From NCBI RefSeq assembly GCF_003324165.1, contig NW_025407833.1:124001-188000 (forward strand): 64,000 bases of DNA, in the 5' to 3' direction. This stretch comes from Naegleria lovaniensis (Eukaryota > Heterolobosea > Eutetramitea > Acrasida > Naegleriidae). The position numbers were made by a program, and so were the translations under genes. Every line of letters begins with the position of its first letter. Within the stretch, counting starts at the first letter, position 1. The notes beneath the pieces were generated by a model. The model did not search any database, was not told the DNA's origin, and was given only the letters and a program-made list of their open reading frames with translations. Shown here one piece after another: positions 10,050 through 20,179 of the stretch.

Positions 10050-11090
10050 ATGACTTGCAAAATGGCTCAAACACATGTAACCACTGATTCGTTGGAAAAC
10101 GGATTTAATTTTTCATCTGTTCATCAACTAAGTTCTGTATATTCTTGCAAGGGGACATGTAATACATTGTTTATTAATATTACCTCTTTCCTTTATCGAG
10201 GCTTCTTACGGTGTTGTTTGAAACAAGATCCGTCCCTTGGAGCTCTGTATCGCAGAGCTTTTGTTGCATCTCTTGCTTGTGTTGCCCTTACATGGAGTTT
10301 TCCTCTTTCCGTTTTGACCCAGTTTTGGTATGGAGGTGAAAGATGTACTCCATTAATATCCTCAAGAAATGTTTCCTCTACCTCAACAGTCTACATTAGA
10401 ACACCTCAACAAGTCTTCGTTTCATGTACATTACACCAGTTTGTCTTTTTTGGAGCTTCCTTCTTGGCATCCTCTGCTTTTGTTTACTTATTCTTTATTC
10501 CTTCTGATAACACATGTTTCCTCCTACCCTCGTTGAACGAGTATCTTAAACAAGCCATCAGAAATGGAACTAGTCCTGGCCAATGGAACACAGTGCTCTT
10601 GCACAATTTTGTGTTTGAGGAGAGATTTTACAAGTACCTCCTCTTCGTGATAGGTGTCTGTTTTTGTATCTGTGGAATGAACGGTGCAATGATCGTTTCA
10701 ATTATTGCTTTGAAAATTTTCCAATTTTCTAATAGTGCATGGTGTGTCTCCGTTTATGGAAGCCTGTTGTGTATTGTAATAGCATTCTTATTCTCTTGTA
10801 TTGCGAGACGAAAGTTGTTGAATGAGTATGGAAACCCAAGAAATTTGAGGAACGAATTGATGTCAATGGTTAATCAAGGTACTGAGGAATATGACGACGC
10901 TGCTGTAACTAAAAGCAGTTATGATGAGTTTATAACAGAAAAAGACAATTCCGTATTAGTTGCATGGAAAGCTGAAGATGGGATGAATGAACTTCGTTTT
11001 GTTCCTGTTTTTGTATCAGAAATTTGTACGTACCTTAAAGGCACCACTTTTCAAACAAGGGGGAATATTAACAACGGGGTAGAGGAATAA
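10050..11090 (+). CDS. four-helix membrane protein, unrecognised
   Basis: Intronless, 346 residues. Four hydrophobic segments are evident: about 70-92 (FVASLACVALTWSF), 128-150 (FVFFGASFLASSAFVYLFF), 195-222 (LLFVIGVCFCICGMNGAMIV) and 232-252 (SLLCIVIAFLFSCIARR). The first helix is followed by a Cys/Ser-rich loop that may lie outside the membrane. The ~90-residue tail is hydrophilic and acidic. A second ATG at 10062 (GCAAAATGG) is an alternative start four codons in. It begins 41 bases beyond the end of duplicon A. No family was recognised. Confidence 0.65.
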   Translation: MTCKMAQTHVTTDSLENGFNFSSVHQLSSVYSCKGTCNTLFINITSFLYRGFLRCCLKQDPSLGALYRRAFVASLACVALTWSFPLSVLTQFWYGGERCTPLISSRNVSSTSTVYIRTPQQVFVSCTLHQFVFFGASFLASSAFVYLFFIPSDNTCFLLPSLNEYLKQAIRNGTSPGQWNTVLLHNFVFEERFYKYLLFVIGVCFCICGMNGAMIVSIIALKIFQFSNSAWCVSVYGSLLCIVIAFLFSCIARRKLLNEYGNPRNLRNELMSMVNQGTEEYDDAAVTKSSYDEFITEKDNSVLVAWKAEDGMNELRFVPVFVSEICTYLKGTTFQTRGNINNGVEE

Positions 11091-11823
11091 TAAAGTTGGA
11101 TCAAATGGTTTCAGCACAGTTTTCGAAAATATGGAAATAAACACCAACAACCTGCAAGGTCTTCGTTCAAGGCGTTGTAATGTTTCAAAGTGGAAGAGAA
11201 CCAAGCCTTTGGTCTGTGCTCACACGTTGAAGGTCGTGAGTAAAATTCATTTGAGTGAGAAAGGTGGGTCAGTATTAACATTGACGTATCTCTTGGAAGA
11301 TTGATGTTACGTTCACCATTCTCATCGTCATTACGATTATTGCTAAAAAGCAACATTGGGAAATAATATCAAATTTGTTGTTGTATCGAGTTTGGAAAGA
11401 CTGTGCTCGGGTGAGGTAACGCCATGCAAATCAAGAGAGAAGGTAAACTTGTTTGGATTCACTTTGGAAGGGTGATGAGGATACAACAATTATTACATCT
11501 TTCTTGTTTTGTCGCTATGGGTGATGACGGATTGATGCATCATTATCAATAAATAATTTGGAGGAGCCTTGAAAACAACCAATCTTGGGAATCAACATTT
11601 TCAAACTGTGCGTTCTCAAGAATTTTGTGAGTTCAATTCTGATCTTTGCTCTTGTTTCATCACTTGATCCATTTCATACATGAAGACACTTGCCCGGTGT
11701 CTAAAAGTTTAATTAATTGCTTACGAGGTGCTTTATACATCTTGAAGGGGTGATTGAATAATCATTCATTTAATAGTACAAAATATTAACAACGAACAAG
11801 GTAAACAACATCAAACCATGTTC
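11091..11823. other. 733-base convergent intergenic region
   Basis: It lies between the ends of the membrane-protein gene and the CAP/TBCC-like gene. Minus-strand frames of 60-80 codons occur at 11016-11356 but have no family resemblance or splice context. I see no RNA gene or repeat here. Confidence 0.35.
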
Positions 11824-12540
11824 CTACTTGTTAAGTCCATCCTTTAAAAGTAATTTCTCCATCTTTTCATCAAATTCTTTTAGGAGATTATCTTTGGCTT
11901 GTTTCTCTTTTCTAGTTGAGATGTATCCATTGACTCCTTCACGAATGATCAGTTCAGTTTCCAAGGAAATGGTTTGATCCACACTGGATTGAATGAATTT
12001 GGATTTGAATTGGATAGAACTTCTGTTATGTTGTAACATATCGTCGTCCACAGCTTCAAAAATTAACAATGAATCTAATAAAACAGTTCCAGACTCTGTT
12101 TGAATAACCATCTTGATATTCTTACATTCTATATTTGAAATAATTGACAATTCTGAACAGAAATTGGCCAAATATTCAACATTTGAGTTTTCATTGGCAA
12201 TGTTAAAAACAATTTCACAATTGTTCAAATTATCGAGTTGTAATATGGTAATTTTGTGAGCACAATTAGCTCCGACCACAATTTTGGTATGATCACATTT
12301 CATGACTTCTACAAATCCTGTAGTGATAGAATTCACATTAAAAGTGAGTGTGGAATTATTATTTCCATCAAGAATAATTTTCATGCATCGGTCTCCCGTC
12401 AATGTGATGTTGGCATGATTGCTGTTGGTGACATAGAGCAAGTCGTTGGATTGGAAAGAGTTTTCTTCAACGGTGGAATTGTTGTGGGTGATGAGTTGTT
12501 GAGTTCTTCTTGAAAATGGTGATTGTGGAATGAATGTCAT
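11824..12540 (-). CDS. C-CAP/TBCC-like right-handed beta-helix protein
   Basis: 238 residues from the ATG at 12540, preceded by seven A on the coding strand; an in-frame upstream start at 12576 is less likely because it adds only a hydrophobic leader. Residues about 35-170 consist of short beta-rungs with recurring Asn ladders (NSNHANITLTGDRC, GNNNSTLTFNVNSI, DNLNNCEIVFNIANEN), typical of the CARP/C-CAP fold of cyclase-associated protein and tubulin cofactor C. The last 40 residues are a charged helix. No TBCC catalytic Arg motif was found, so a GAP role is not supported. The CAP/TBCC call rests on pattern only. Confidence 0.6.
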   Translation of the reverse strand: MTFIPQSPFSRRTQQLITHNNSTVEENSFQSNDLLYVTNSNHANITLTGDRCMKIILDGNNNSTLTFNVNSITTGFVEVMKCDHTKIVVGANCAHKITILQLDNLNNCEIVFNIANENSNVEYLANFCSELSIISNIECKNIKMVIQTESGTVLLDSLLIFEAVDDDMLQHNRSSIQFKSKFIQSSVDQTISLETELIIREGVNGYISTRKEKQAKDNLLKEFDEKMEKLLLKDGLNK

Positions 12541-12564
12541 TTTTTTTAAAGTGACAGGTGTGAG

Positions 12565-12578
12565 AAAAATAATCAAAA
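12565..12578 (-). terminator. RNA polymerase III terminator of tRNA-Val
   Basis: On the minus strand, four T (12578-12575) and then five T (12569-12565) follow 6-16 bases after the tRNA 3' end, as expected for Pol III termination. Confidence 0.7.
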
Positions 12579-12584
12579 TGAGAT

Positions 12585-12657
12585 ACAGCGAACGGGAATC
12601 GAACCCATGACCTTAAGCGTGTTAGGCTTACGATCTAACCAACTGATCTACCGCTGC
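12585..12657 (-). tRNA. tRNA-Val (anticodon AAC)
   Basis: A 73-base cloverleaf folds on the minus strand with no intron. The acceptor stem pairs GCAGCGG with TCGCTGT (G.U at the ends). The D arm is GATC-loop-GATC. The anticodon stem TAAGC/GCTTA encloses CTAACAC (anticodon AAC, reading GUU as Val). The T arm is ATGGG-TTCGATT-CCCGT. The B box GGTTCGATTCC and an A-box-like TAGATCAGTTGG are internal promoters. The discriminator base is A, and CCA is not encoded. It lies between two divergent protein genes, only 45 bases from the start of the beta-helix gene. Confidence 0.93.
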
Positions 12658-12834
12658 TTACAATAACTAAAACTGAACTCTATTTAACTACATATTGAAT
12701 TTTCATAGCTACGGCGGCCATCAAAATTTCCTAGGATTCCCAAGAACCCTTCATGACCAGGTTTCCCTTGCTTTGGTTGTGCTTGCGTACTTGGTTGTTT
12801 TTTCACAATTTTTTTATAAATAATAAAAACAAAA

Positions 12835-13497
12835 ATGAGAAAGTCCATCATCACTGCTTCACGAACATTCACTTCATCACTCAGAGCATCCACAACAACA
12901 ATCCAATGCTCTCTCTTTCATACATCAAACAGATCCAACTCCTTCAATTTTGCGGATGAGGACGTAAAAATTCAAACAGTGTTCAAACCCGAACACGCAC
13001 AAAAGATCGTTAATTGGGCGTATGATGGTGCTTGGGATAAAATTGCTGACTTTAAAAAGGAATTAGAAGGAAAGAAGTCATATGGCAATGAAGCTTTGGA
13101 ATGTGCTGAAACCAAAGACTACAAGAGACTAGTTTCTCTCAAACAATACTTTGATGCCAATGATTTATTGGAAATTGATGATGTTGTTAAATTCATTGTG
13201 GCTTTCGGAAAGCTTGGTAGTGTACCTGATGCTGAAGTTGTCTATGAGTATTATCTCCAAAAGAAGGCAGGAACTGATAGAGAGGTCGTTTGTTTACGAA
13301 ACGCCATGTTGTTTGCATATCTCGAAAATGGAGAAGAAGAGAGGGCTCAAAACTTTTTTGTCAATTATCCTGTTGCACCAACAGTGGCTACCTATGATTT
13401 AGTTATGAAACATTCTTGGAAGAATTATCCAACCAAAGTGTACGATCACCTCAGAGTGCTTACAGGAATTGCTGGTGCCTCGTCCTCATCACAATAG
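12835..13497 (+). CDS. mitochondrial PPR/TPR-like helical protein
   Basis: Intronless, 220 residues. The first ~35 residues are rich in Ser, Thr, Arg and Lys with no acidic residue (MRKSIITASRTFTSSLRAST), a typical mitochondrial targeting peptide. The rest is alpha-helical, with paired helices resembling degenerate pentatricopeptide repeats, for example DDVVKFIVAFGKLGSVPDAE and FAYLENGEEERAQNFFVNYP then PTVATYDLVMKHSW. PPR proteins bind organellar RNA, but two or three weak repeats do not prove this. The tail is Ser-rich (SSSSQ). The start follows an AAAACAAAAATG context. Confidence 0.6.
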   Translation: MRKSIITASRTFTSSLRASTTTIQCSLFHTSNRSNSFNFADEDVKIQTVFKPEHAQKIVNWAYDGAWDKIADFKKELEGKKSYGNEALECAETKDYKRLVSLKQYFDANDLLEIDDVVKFIVAFGKLGSVPDAEVVYEYYLQKKAGTDREVVCLRNAMLFAYLENGEEERAQNFFVNYPVAPTVATYDLVMKHSWKNYPTKVYDHLRVLTGIAGASSSSQ

Positions 13498-14009
13498 ATG
13501 GTTCAATTCAAAGAAATTGATACCAATATTTAAGATACATTTATCTTCAACTTACTCCACGCTGATACTCGGAATTAATTCCACTTTTTAGACAACCATT
13601 AATTGGCATTTTGTGTGGTTGTGCTTAATAAATGCTGTGTACTGTGACTCCAGGTATTGGATGTTTTTAACATAAGTGATGCAAGAAAACTTTTCAAAGA
13701 GCAGCTCTATGTGTTTTCGAATGAATTGAAAAAAAAAGGGTGTGACAAAAATAAATTACAAAAAAAAAAAAGCGCAGAACCTTGCAGGAGAACCAGAAGA
13801 ACATCTGCGCAATTTTTTTGAAAGCACCATCAGGATTAATCTTCTTTTCATCAAAAGATACTATTGATTTCAAAAGTTTTGGAGATCTCTTTCTGTCGAC
13901 TTGTATTATTGTTCGGACAGTAATTTGAATCGACAAAGATTTTGTTTTTTTTTCAATCATAACCACAGCATCCCCATCGACACACCACCAACGACACTTC
14001 ATCATCATC
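13498..14009. other. 512-base intergenic region
   Basis: It lies between the PPR-like gene and the TFIIA gene, both on the plus strand. It contains A-rich tracts at 13729-13738 and 13758-13771 and probably the 3' UTR of one gene and the promoter of the other. No RNA gene was seen. Confidence 0.35.
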
Positions 14010-15776
14010 ATGTCCGCCTTGAGCAATCACGAAAAACTGGTCGCTGAAGTCTATCGCTCCATAGTCAATGAAGTTACTCAAAATATTCAAGATATTTTCA
14101 TTGAGGAAGGCTACAGCACCGACATCATTGCCGAATTAAAAAAGTTGTGGATTCAGAACATTGAGGAGAGTGGTGCTGTTCCAGCTTGGAATAACAATGG
14201 AACCACCACAACTTTGGGAAGTAGCAGCAGTGGTGGTGGAGGAGGAGTCTCCTCACGAGCCACTGGTAGTACTTCATCAAGAAGAGCCACAGCTTCCACC
14301 GGAGAAGGAGGAACAAGAAGAGGAGCCAGACAACAACAAACCTCAACAGCAGCGGCAGCCTCCTCTTCTACCATGGCCTCCCAACCCAGTGCTACACAAG
14401 ACAACAACATTCCTACATTACCTATTTCATCCCATCAACAACCTCAATTACCAACAGCAAGTAGTAGTAGTAGCTCCAGCAACATGACCATTCCTCGGTT
14501 TATGAATGATCATGGTTCTCAACAGCCACCTCAACTTCCACCTCCCTTGCTTCCAACAACCACGATGCACGGAGGTACCAATACATCATCCTCGTATCTC
14601 CCTCCACCTCTCATGCATGAGATGGGCACTCCAGTTTTACCTCCGCCTGCTTCAACTCCTTTATTTATGGGACCACCTTCAGCCACAACACCATTACAGC
14701 ATCAATATCCACCTCAAACACCTACACTTCCAACCATTAGTCCCTATACTACTGGAAGTAGTGTTAGTAGCAGCAATTTTCAAACACTTCCATCTTCTGC
14801 CTACTCGCCAAGCCCTGTAATGCCTCCTCTCGTATTCAAACCTCAACAAAGCCTTACTTCACCTCCAGGTTTGCCAATTCATACACCAACATTACCATCA
14901 CCAGCCTCAACCACCACAGGGCTACCTTCCACACCACTTTCATCGCTTTCGGGAATGACTCGTCCTCATTCAACTGCTAATTCTTCCTCTGCAACGTCCA
15001 CAACCACACCAGGAGGAGTATCTTCTAACTATTATGCATTACCTGAAACAACGACAACAACCCCTTTATCATCCACTTCAGGAAGATCTGGACCACCTCC
15101 TTCACAGTATTATCATCAAACCTCAAACTTTTTACTGAATCAACCTCCACCCTCTCTTCCTTCATTGGATTCTCTTGGAAGACCGGAAAGTTTCATGCCA
15201 CCTGTGAATTATGGAAATAGATCATCTCAGACCAATCTCGCTCGACCTCCACTTCCATTTCACAGTAATCCTCTTCATGTCAATTCTCAACCACCTCAAA
15301 TGCCTCCCCTTAATTTTAATCCAATGATGACGCTTCCACCAGTGAGTGCCTTGCAAAACTTTACTCCTCCTCCAAGCATATCTGCATCAACTTCACAGGA
15401 AGGGACCAAAAGAATTAGATTGGAGCAAGGCGATCATACTGGGTCCTCCTCGACAACTAATATTAGGCAATATGATGGAGCTGGCGATGATGAAGACGAT
15501 GACGACGATGATGGAGACGACGATGAAGAAGAGGAAGATGGAGACGATGAATCAGGCGATAAGCATGCAAATGGAGACGACCAAGAATTGGGCTCTGAAG
15601 ACGATGTCGAAGAAGAGAAGGTTCCTGAAGACATTCCTAACATCATCTTAGCTCAGTACGAAAAAGTTACCAGACATAAAAGTAGATGGAAATGCACGTT
15701 GAAGAGCGGTGTCGTCCACATGAAAGGTAAAGACTTTTTATTCAACAGGCTCACTGGAGATTTTGAATGGAAATAA
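14010..15776 (+). CDS. GTF2A1: transcription initiation factor IIA large (alpha/beta) subunit
   Basis: Intronless, 588 residues. TFIIA stabilises TBP on the TATA element. The N-terminal four-helix-bundle region (residues 6-50, EKLVAEVYRSIVNEVTQNIQ then EGYSTDIIAELKKLW) and the C-terminal beta-barrel region (about 545-588, QYEKVTRHKSRWKCTLKSGV then GKDFLFNRLTGDFEW) are the two conserved ends of the alpha/beta precursor. Between them is a very long Pro/Ser/Thr/Gln linker followed by an acidic stretch (about residues 492-545) like that in human and yeast TFIIA. The linker is far longer than in most orthologues. The small subunit is not in this window. Confidence 0.95.
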   Translation: MSALSNHEKLVAEVYRSIVNEVTQNIQDIFIEEGYSTDIIAELKKLWIQNIEESGAVPAWNNNGTTTTLGSSSSGGGGGVSSRATGSTSSRRATASTGEGGTRRGARQQQTSTAAAASSSTMASQPSATQDNNIPTLPISSHQQPQLPTASSSSSSSNMTIPRFMNDHGSQQPPQLPPPLLPTTTMHGGTNTSSSYLPPPLMHEMGTPVLPPPASTPLFMGPPSATTPLQHQYPPQTPTLPTISPYTTGSSVSSSNFQTLPSSAYSPSPVMPPLVFKPQQSLTSPPGLPIHTPTLPSPASTTTGLPSTPLSSLSGMTRPHSTANSSSATSTTTPGGVSSNYYALPETTTTTPLSSTSGRSGPPPSQYYHQTSNFLLNQPPPSLPSLDSLGRPESFMPPVNYGNRSSQTNLARPPLPFHSNPLHVNSQPPQMPPLNFNPMMTLPPVSALQNFTPPPSISASTSQEGTKRIRLEQGDHTGSSSTTNIRQYDGAGDDEDDDDDDGDDDEEEEDGDDESGDKHANGDDQELGSEDDVEEEKVPEDIPNIILAQYEKVTRHKSRWKCTLKSGVVHMKGKDFLFNRLTGDFEWK

Positions 15777-15856
15777 ATTTACACTTCTTTGAATGATCGT
15801 CATCCTCAATTTATGCAATTGGCTCCTTAATTTGAAAATACGGATAATAATTTACT

Positions 15857-17583
15857 TTAAAATTTCATGAAATCTTCTTGACTGGTTGTGATGTTAATGT
15901 ACTCTCTTACTATGTCGAATACTTGTTTACCGGTAAATCGACCCAATCCTCCTTTGGCATACACTTCGTCAAAAGACTGCACAGTGTCAGCAAGCTCTGG
16001 ATGCTTTTCCAAATTCAAATAGTTCGCAGAAATAATTAATGGGACAGGTTCAAAACTGTGATCCAAATAGTAGCAGGGTGTTGTGTGATCTCCTGTCACG
16101 ATAAAAACAGCTCTTTGTTTTCGTTTCTCAAACTCTTGCATTAACATTCCAATCATTTGATCTGATTTTTCAATAAATTCTTTTTTAAGGTTGAAATTTC
16201 CATCATGGCCAGTATCATCAACTGCCTTAATGTGGCAAAATCCAAAATTATACTTGTTTTCATTTCCTGGCTCGTCCTCTCCCAGTAAATACTTCAAAAA
16301 TCCAGAACCTTTCTTTTGGAGATTAGTTCTGTAATCACCTGTAGCTCCTTCTACCTTTTTAAGATCCATTCCAATACTCTTGCCAAGACCAGCGATAATA
16401 GCAGTTGGAGCAACCATAACAGGTCGTAAACCTGGATGTCTCACAGAAAAAGGTGGAACGTCAATGCAAACGCCACATCCTCTCAATAAAATAATGTTGG
16501 CCTCATTCTTTCCTTCTTTTTTTCGTTGCTTGTTAATATCATGATGTACAAGTTGTTCATAAATAAAATGTGACAAATCATTCACCAAGTTGCTTGTTCT
16601 TTGGGCATTTTCCAATTCTTTTCCTTTCAGACCTTTGACAGGTTCGCATTTTACAAGTTCCAAATTATCAACAAGTGGATCTGTACCTGTAATATCTCCA
16701 CTCAAGTTTTTACCAGAAACTTTCACACCACATCGATGCTCGGTGGCATATTTCACAGAGACAATACAATCATGATTGGCATTAAATCCTCCTTCTTCAC
16801 ATCTTTTTTCAATGTAATCACAAAGTATTGGGCCAATATCTTCAAAATGACGGTCTGCTCTTCTCAATTCAACAATGTTTGTTTGTGGGTTCCAAGTAGC
16901 AAAATTAGATTTAAAAGCAATATCTCCAGGGCTCATGTCTAAACCTGCTCCAATGGTTTCGAAACTTCCTCTTCCTTTGTAGTGACTTTGAAAAGGTTTG
17001 CAAAGTCGAGATTGGCAAAAAAGTTCACGAAAATATGTAACCAGCAAGGGGTTTTAAACAATATTGAAGTTGATCTTCAATACTTACAGTCGTGGTTCAT
17101 AACCGAAAATGCTCATATGTGCTGTATCAGATCCACATGCTAAGCCTGGTTGGACAGGATCCATAAGGCCATTCATTCCCGTTTCTTCAAATGACATCAT
17201 TATTGGTTATTAATTAATATTGTGTGGTCATTGTGGTATTTACGAATTATTGTACGGAAACATGATGATCACAATGAAATATTGCAAAACAGAGTTCCGA
17301 AGAAAATATATTCATAATATCAATAACATTTTAATCCTTCATTGTCGAGCTGTTGATCCAAGACACACTTACTGGCTAATAAATCCATATTCGGAGTATG
17401 GGCACTTTGCAATGTCGTCTTTCCATCCAAACGCTTGGAATTAACCTCTCCGATACCATCAATCATTACAAAACATATTTTAATCTTCTTCTCGTCCACT
17501 GCATAGAAATTGTCATTGGGTGGTTGTGTACTGTTGTTGTTGTTGTGTATTGGTGATAATGATGAGTCCTCACAAGAAAACAT
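15857..17583 (-). CDS. cofactor-independent phosphoglycerate mutase, archaeal (ApgM) type (3 exons)
   Basis: Exons 17583-17373, 17184-17088 and 16985-15857 give 1437 nt (478 residues). Introns are 188 and 102 nt. It interconverts 3- and 2-phosphoglycerate in glycolysis using two metal ions. Visible motifs: CFVMIDGIGE (first metal Asp); the nucleophile loop CGSDTAHMSIFGYEP, reconstructed exactly across the splice; GRGSFETIGAGLDMSPGDIA; the metal-binding DDTGHDGNF; and TGDHTTP near the C-terminus. The archaeal/ApgM subfamily is indicated by the GAGLDMSPGDIAF block rather than the bacterial GpmI pattern. The first ~35 residues are low-complexity. Family certain; subcellular location not visible. 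Confidence 0.92.
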
Positions 17584-18213
17584 TTTTTCTTAATTTTATT
17601 ATCAAAAATAAATGATCAAAGCCCTCTCCATTTCTAGTTTGGACTTCAAACATGAAGACGAGTGTTTAATATCACAGAAAACAACCCCAAACATCAAACC
17701 TCAGACCTATCAATATTCGCTTAAAGAAGAAGACCCTTTAGATTTGAGAGCTACATTTGAAACGTTTGGCATTATTAAGCAAAAAACAACATTAGTCTTT
17801 CTTGCCCGAGAAATCCCGAAATTTAATGTACGCATCAAGAACTTCTCCAAGAATTAATTGAGGAGCATGCTGTCATTGAAATTGTCCTATGATGAAATGA
17901 CATTGCTGTTTTTAATTTTAAAACCCATACCTACAAACGAGCAAACAATAACTGGCATGAAGTTGGGTAAAAAAGTGATACCAGCTCTTTACTTCAAAAA
18001 TTTATTTGCTCGTGGTTGCCTCCAAGAATAGTCAGCAACAGAATGAGGAATTTTCCAATGGCATTTGGGATTACACTTCATGAATAGGAGAAAGAAGACA
18101 TATTCAGCGTTCATGCCTTCAACCCAAACAAACTCCCCATAAAAAATTTCATTGTAAACTTCTAGTCAACTTGAATTTTTGAAAGAAAAACAATTTTCGT
18201 TGTTGAAAAAAAT
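17584..18213. other. 630-base intergenic region
   Basis: Upstream of the phosphoglycerate mutase start on one side and of ubiquitin-RPS27A on the other. It includes the doubtful small ORF at 17612-17857. A promoter for the highly expressed ribosomal gene must lie near 18000-18213, but no clear TATA element was singled out. Confidence 0.35.
17612..17857 (+). CDS. short hypothetical ORF, possibly a remnant
   Basis: 81 codons starting MIKALSISSLDFKHEDECL. The stretch DPLDLRATFETFGIIKQKTT looks protein-like. A different frame of the same strand carries a helical stretch (HQELLQELIEEHAVIEIVL) immediately after, at 17832-17889, so this may be a decayed or misread longer gene. No family was recognised. 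Confidence 0.25.
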   Translation: MIKALSISSLDFKHEDECLISQKTTPNIKPQTYQYSLKEEDPLDLRATFETFGIIKQKTTLVFLAREIPKFNVRIKNFSKN

Positions 18214-18739
<526 letters not shown>

Positions 18740-18824
18740 ATGTTTTTGACTCCTAAATAAAAACTTATAAATTCAAAAAACGTTTTCTCTTGTAATTCAA
18801 TGTGCCTGGCTTGAAGACGCAGTT

Positions 18825-20144
18825 ATGATCCAAAAAATGTTGAGCAATGAAGATGATAGGCTCATGATTGTGGAAGCTATTTGGGACTACAATGAATTCT
18901 TTCAACAACGATTTCATGGAGCAATCACCCACAAGAGGACCGACTTGGAAACAATGAACTGTCCACGTTCTTGTTTGCACGATCAGACTATGGAGCTAAA
19001 TAGCAATGATGAAAACGCTGATGACAAACAAGCAAGACAACAACAAAATTTGGCAATTTCGGAATTGTTTTTCTATGCATATTCCCACAAGTACATACGC
19101 ACCCAGCTCAAAGAATCATTATCTACAATTTCATCTTTTGGAGATAATCCTATTTGTAACAGTTGTGCTGATGATAATGAAACTTCCAATGCTTCAAAAC
19201 AAGAAATAGAAAGAGAGGTCCATCGAATTTTTACGCATCAAGATTCATTTACATTGCCTCTTCTCGAAAAGGTGGTGAAATCGAACAAAATTGTATGCAT
19301 GTTTCTTCCTATTTTCAATACGAATAGCGTTCTATTTAATGAATGCTTCATTGAAAGATTGAAAGCGAATTACTCGACAATATTTGATATTTATTGTACA
19401 AGGGAGACAGGAATGGTTTATATGATGAAAGATTCAAATTTGATCGAAAGAAACAACCAGAATCAACAAGAAATGTTGCATGATTGCAATTCGTTTTACA
19501 GACAACAATTGAAAATGATGAAAGAGAACTATGAATGGAGAGTTATTGAGGATCACAATGTTTCTGCCTCTGTCTGTAACAACGACAAAAAAACAACAAA
19601 TTTTAGAGTTTTTGCACAAATTTCTCCTCAACTAATTCTAAAGACAGCCACAGACTCGTTCAATGATTTTTGTCACTTTTATTCAATTGCTGCAGAGTTT
19701 GCTACAGGAATGTATTTAACAGAGAGTAGTATAAAAGCATTAAGCAGAGTGTATTCAAATCAAATTGAGAAGGAGAGACGAGGGGAATTTCCAGTAATAT
19801 CGGATCATGTGATTATTATTGAGAATGGAAAAGCAGCAAGTATTGGAATGATTGTATATTCTAAAGCACTAAATGAACGATTACAAAACAATGGGATTGC
19901 GACATCAAACGACCACCATGATTATGCGAGTATATATTCAATAGCAACCAGGGAAAAATTCAGAGGAAAAGGTTATGCCACCATGATTGTCATCACATTG
20001 CTGGAACTTGCAAAAAGGAGGGGATACACCAAAGTTATTTTGCACGCATCAGAGCAAGGGTGTGGGCTTTATTCAAAGCTTGGATTTGAAAAGAAAATGC
20101 AAATAGATGTTTGTTCTGTTGCCTTACTGTCCACAGAAAAGTAG
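18825..20144 (+). CDS. GNAT-family acetyltransferase
   Basis: Intronless, 439 residues; an ATG four codons later (18837) has the better A-run context and is a likely alternative start. The C-terminal ~80 residues hold a GNAT fold: the strand IYSIATREKF, the acetyl-CoA loop RGKGYA (R-x-x-G-x-A), the helix TMIVITLLELAKRRGYTKVI, and the LYSKLGFEKK terminus. The upstream ~300 residues are not recognisable but include an Arg/Asn-poor helical part that could bind substrate. Substrate unknown. Downstream it converges on the histidine kinase, whose stop lies only 36 bases beyond its stop. Confidence 0.78.
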   Translation: MIQKMLSNEDDRLMIVEAIWDYNEFFQQRFHGAITHKRTDLETMNCPRSCLHDQTMELNSNDENADDKQARQQQNLAISELFFYAYSHKYIRTQLKESLSTISSFGDNPICNSCADDNETSNASKQEIEREVHRIFTHQDSFTLPLLEKVVKSNKIVCMFLPIFNTNSVLFNECFIERLKANYSTIFDIYCTRETGMVYMMKDSNLIERNNQNQQEMLHDCNSFYRQQLKMMKENYEWRVIEDHNVSASVCNNDKKTTNFRVFAQISPQLILKTATDSFNDFCHFYSIAAEFATGMYLTESSIKALSRVYSNQIEKERRGEFPVISDHVIIIENGKAASIGMIVYSKALNERLQNNGIATSNDHHDYASIYSIATREKFRGKGYATMIVITLLELAKRRGYTKVILHASEQGCGLYSKLGFEKKMQIDVCSVALLSTEK

Positions 20145-20179
20145 CATACTCGAAATGAAACTGGGGCAATGTATACATG

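Noticed and set aside
11016-11356. two minus-strand frames in the convergent intergenic region
   Set aside because: No recognisable domain, one overlaps the neighbouring gene end; kept only as a note.
13694-14026. 110-codon minus-strand frame overlapping the TFIIA start
   Set aside because: Antisense to a clear TFIIA N-terminus, rich in homopolymer-derived residues.
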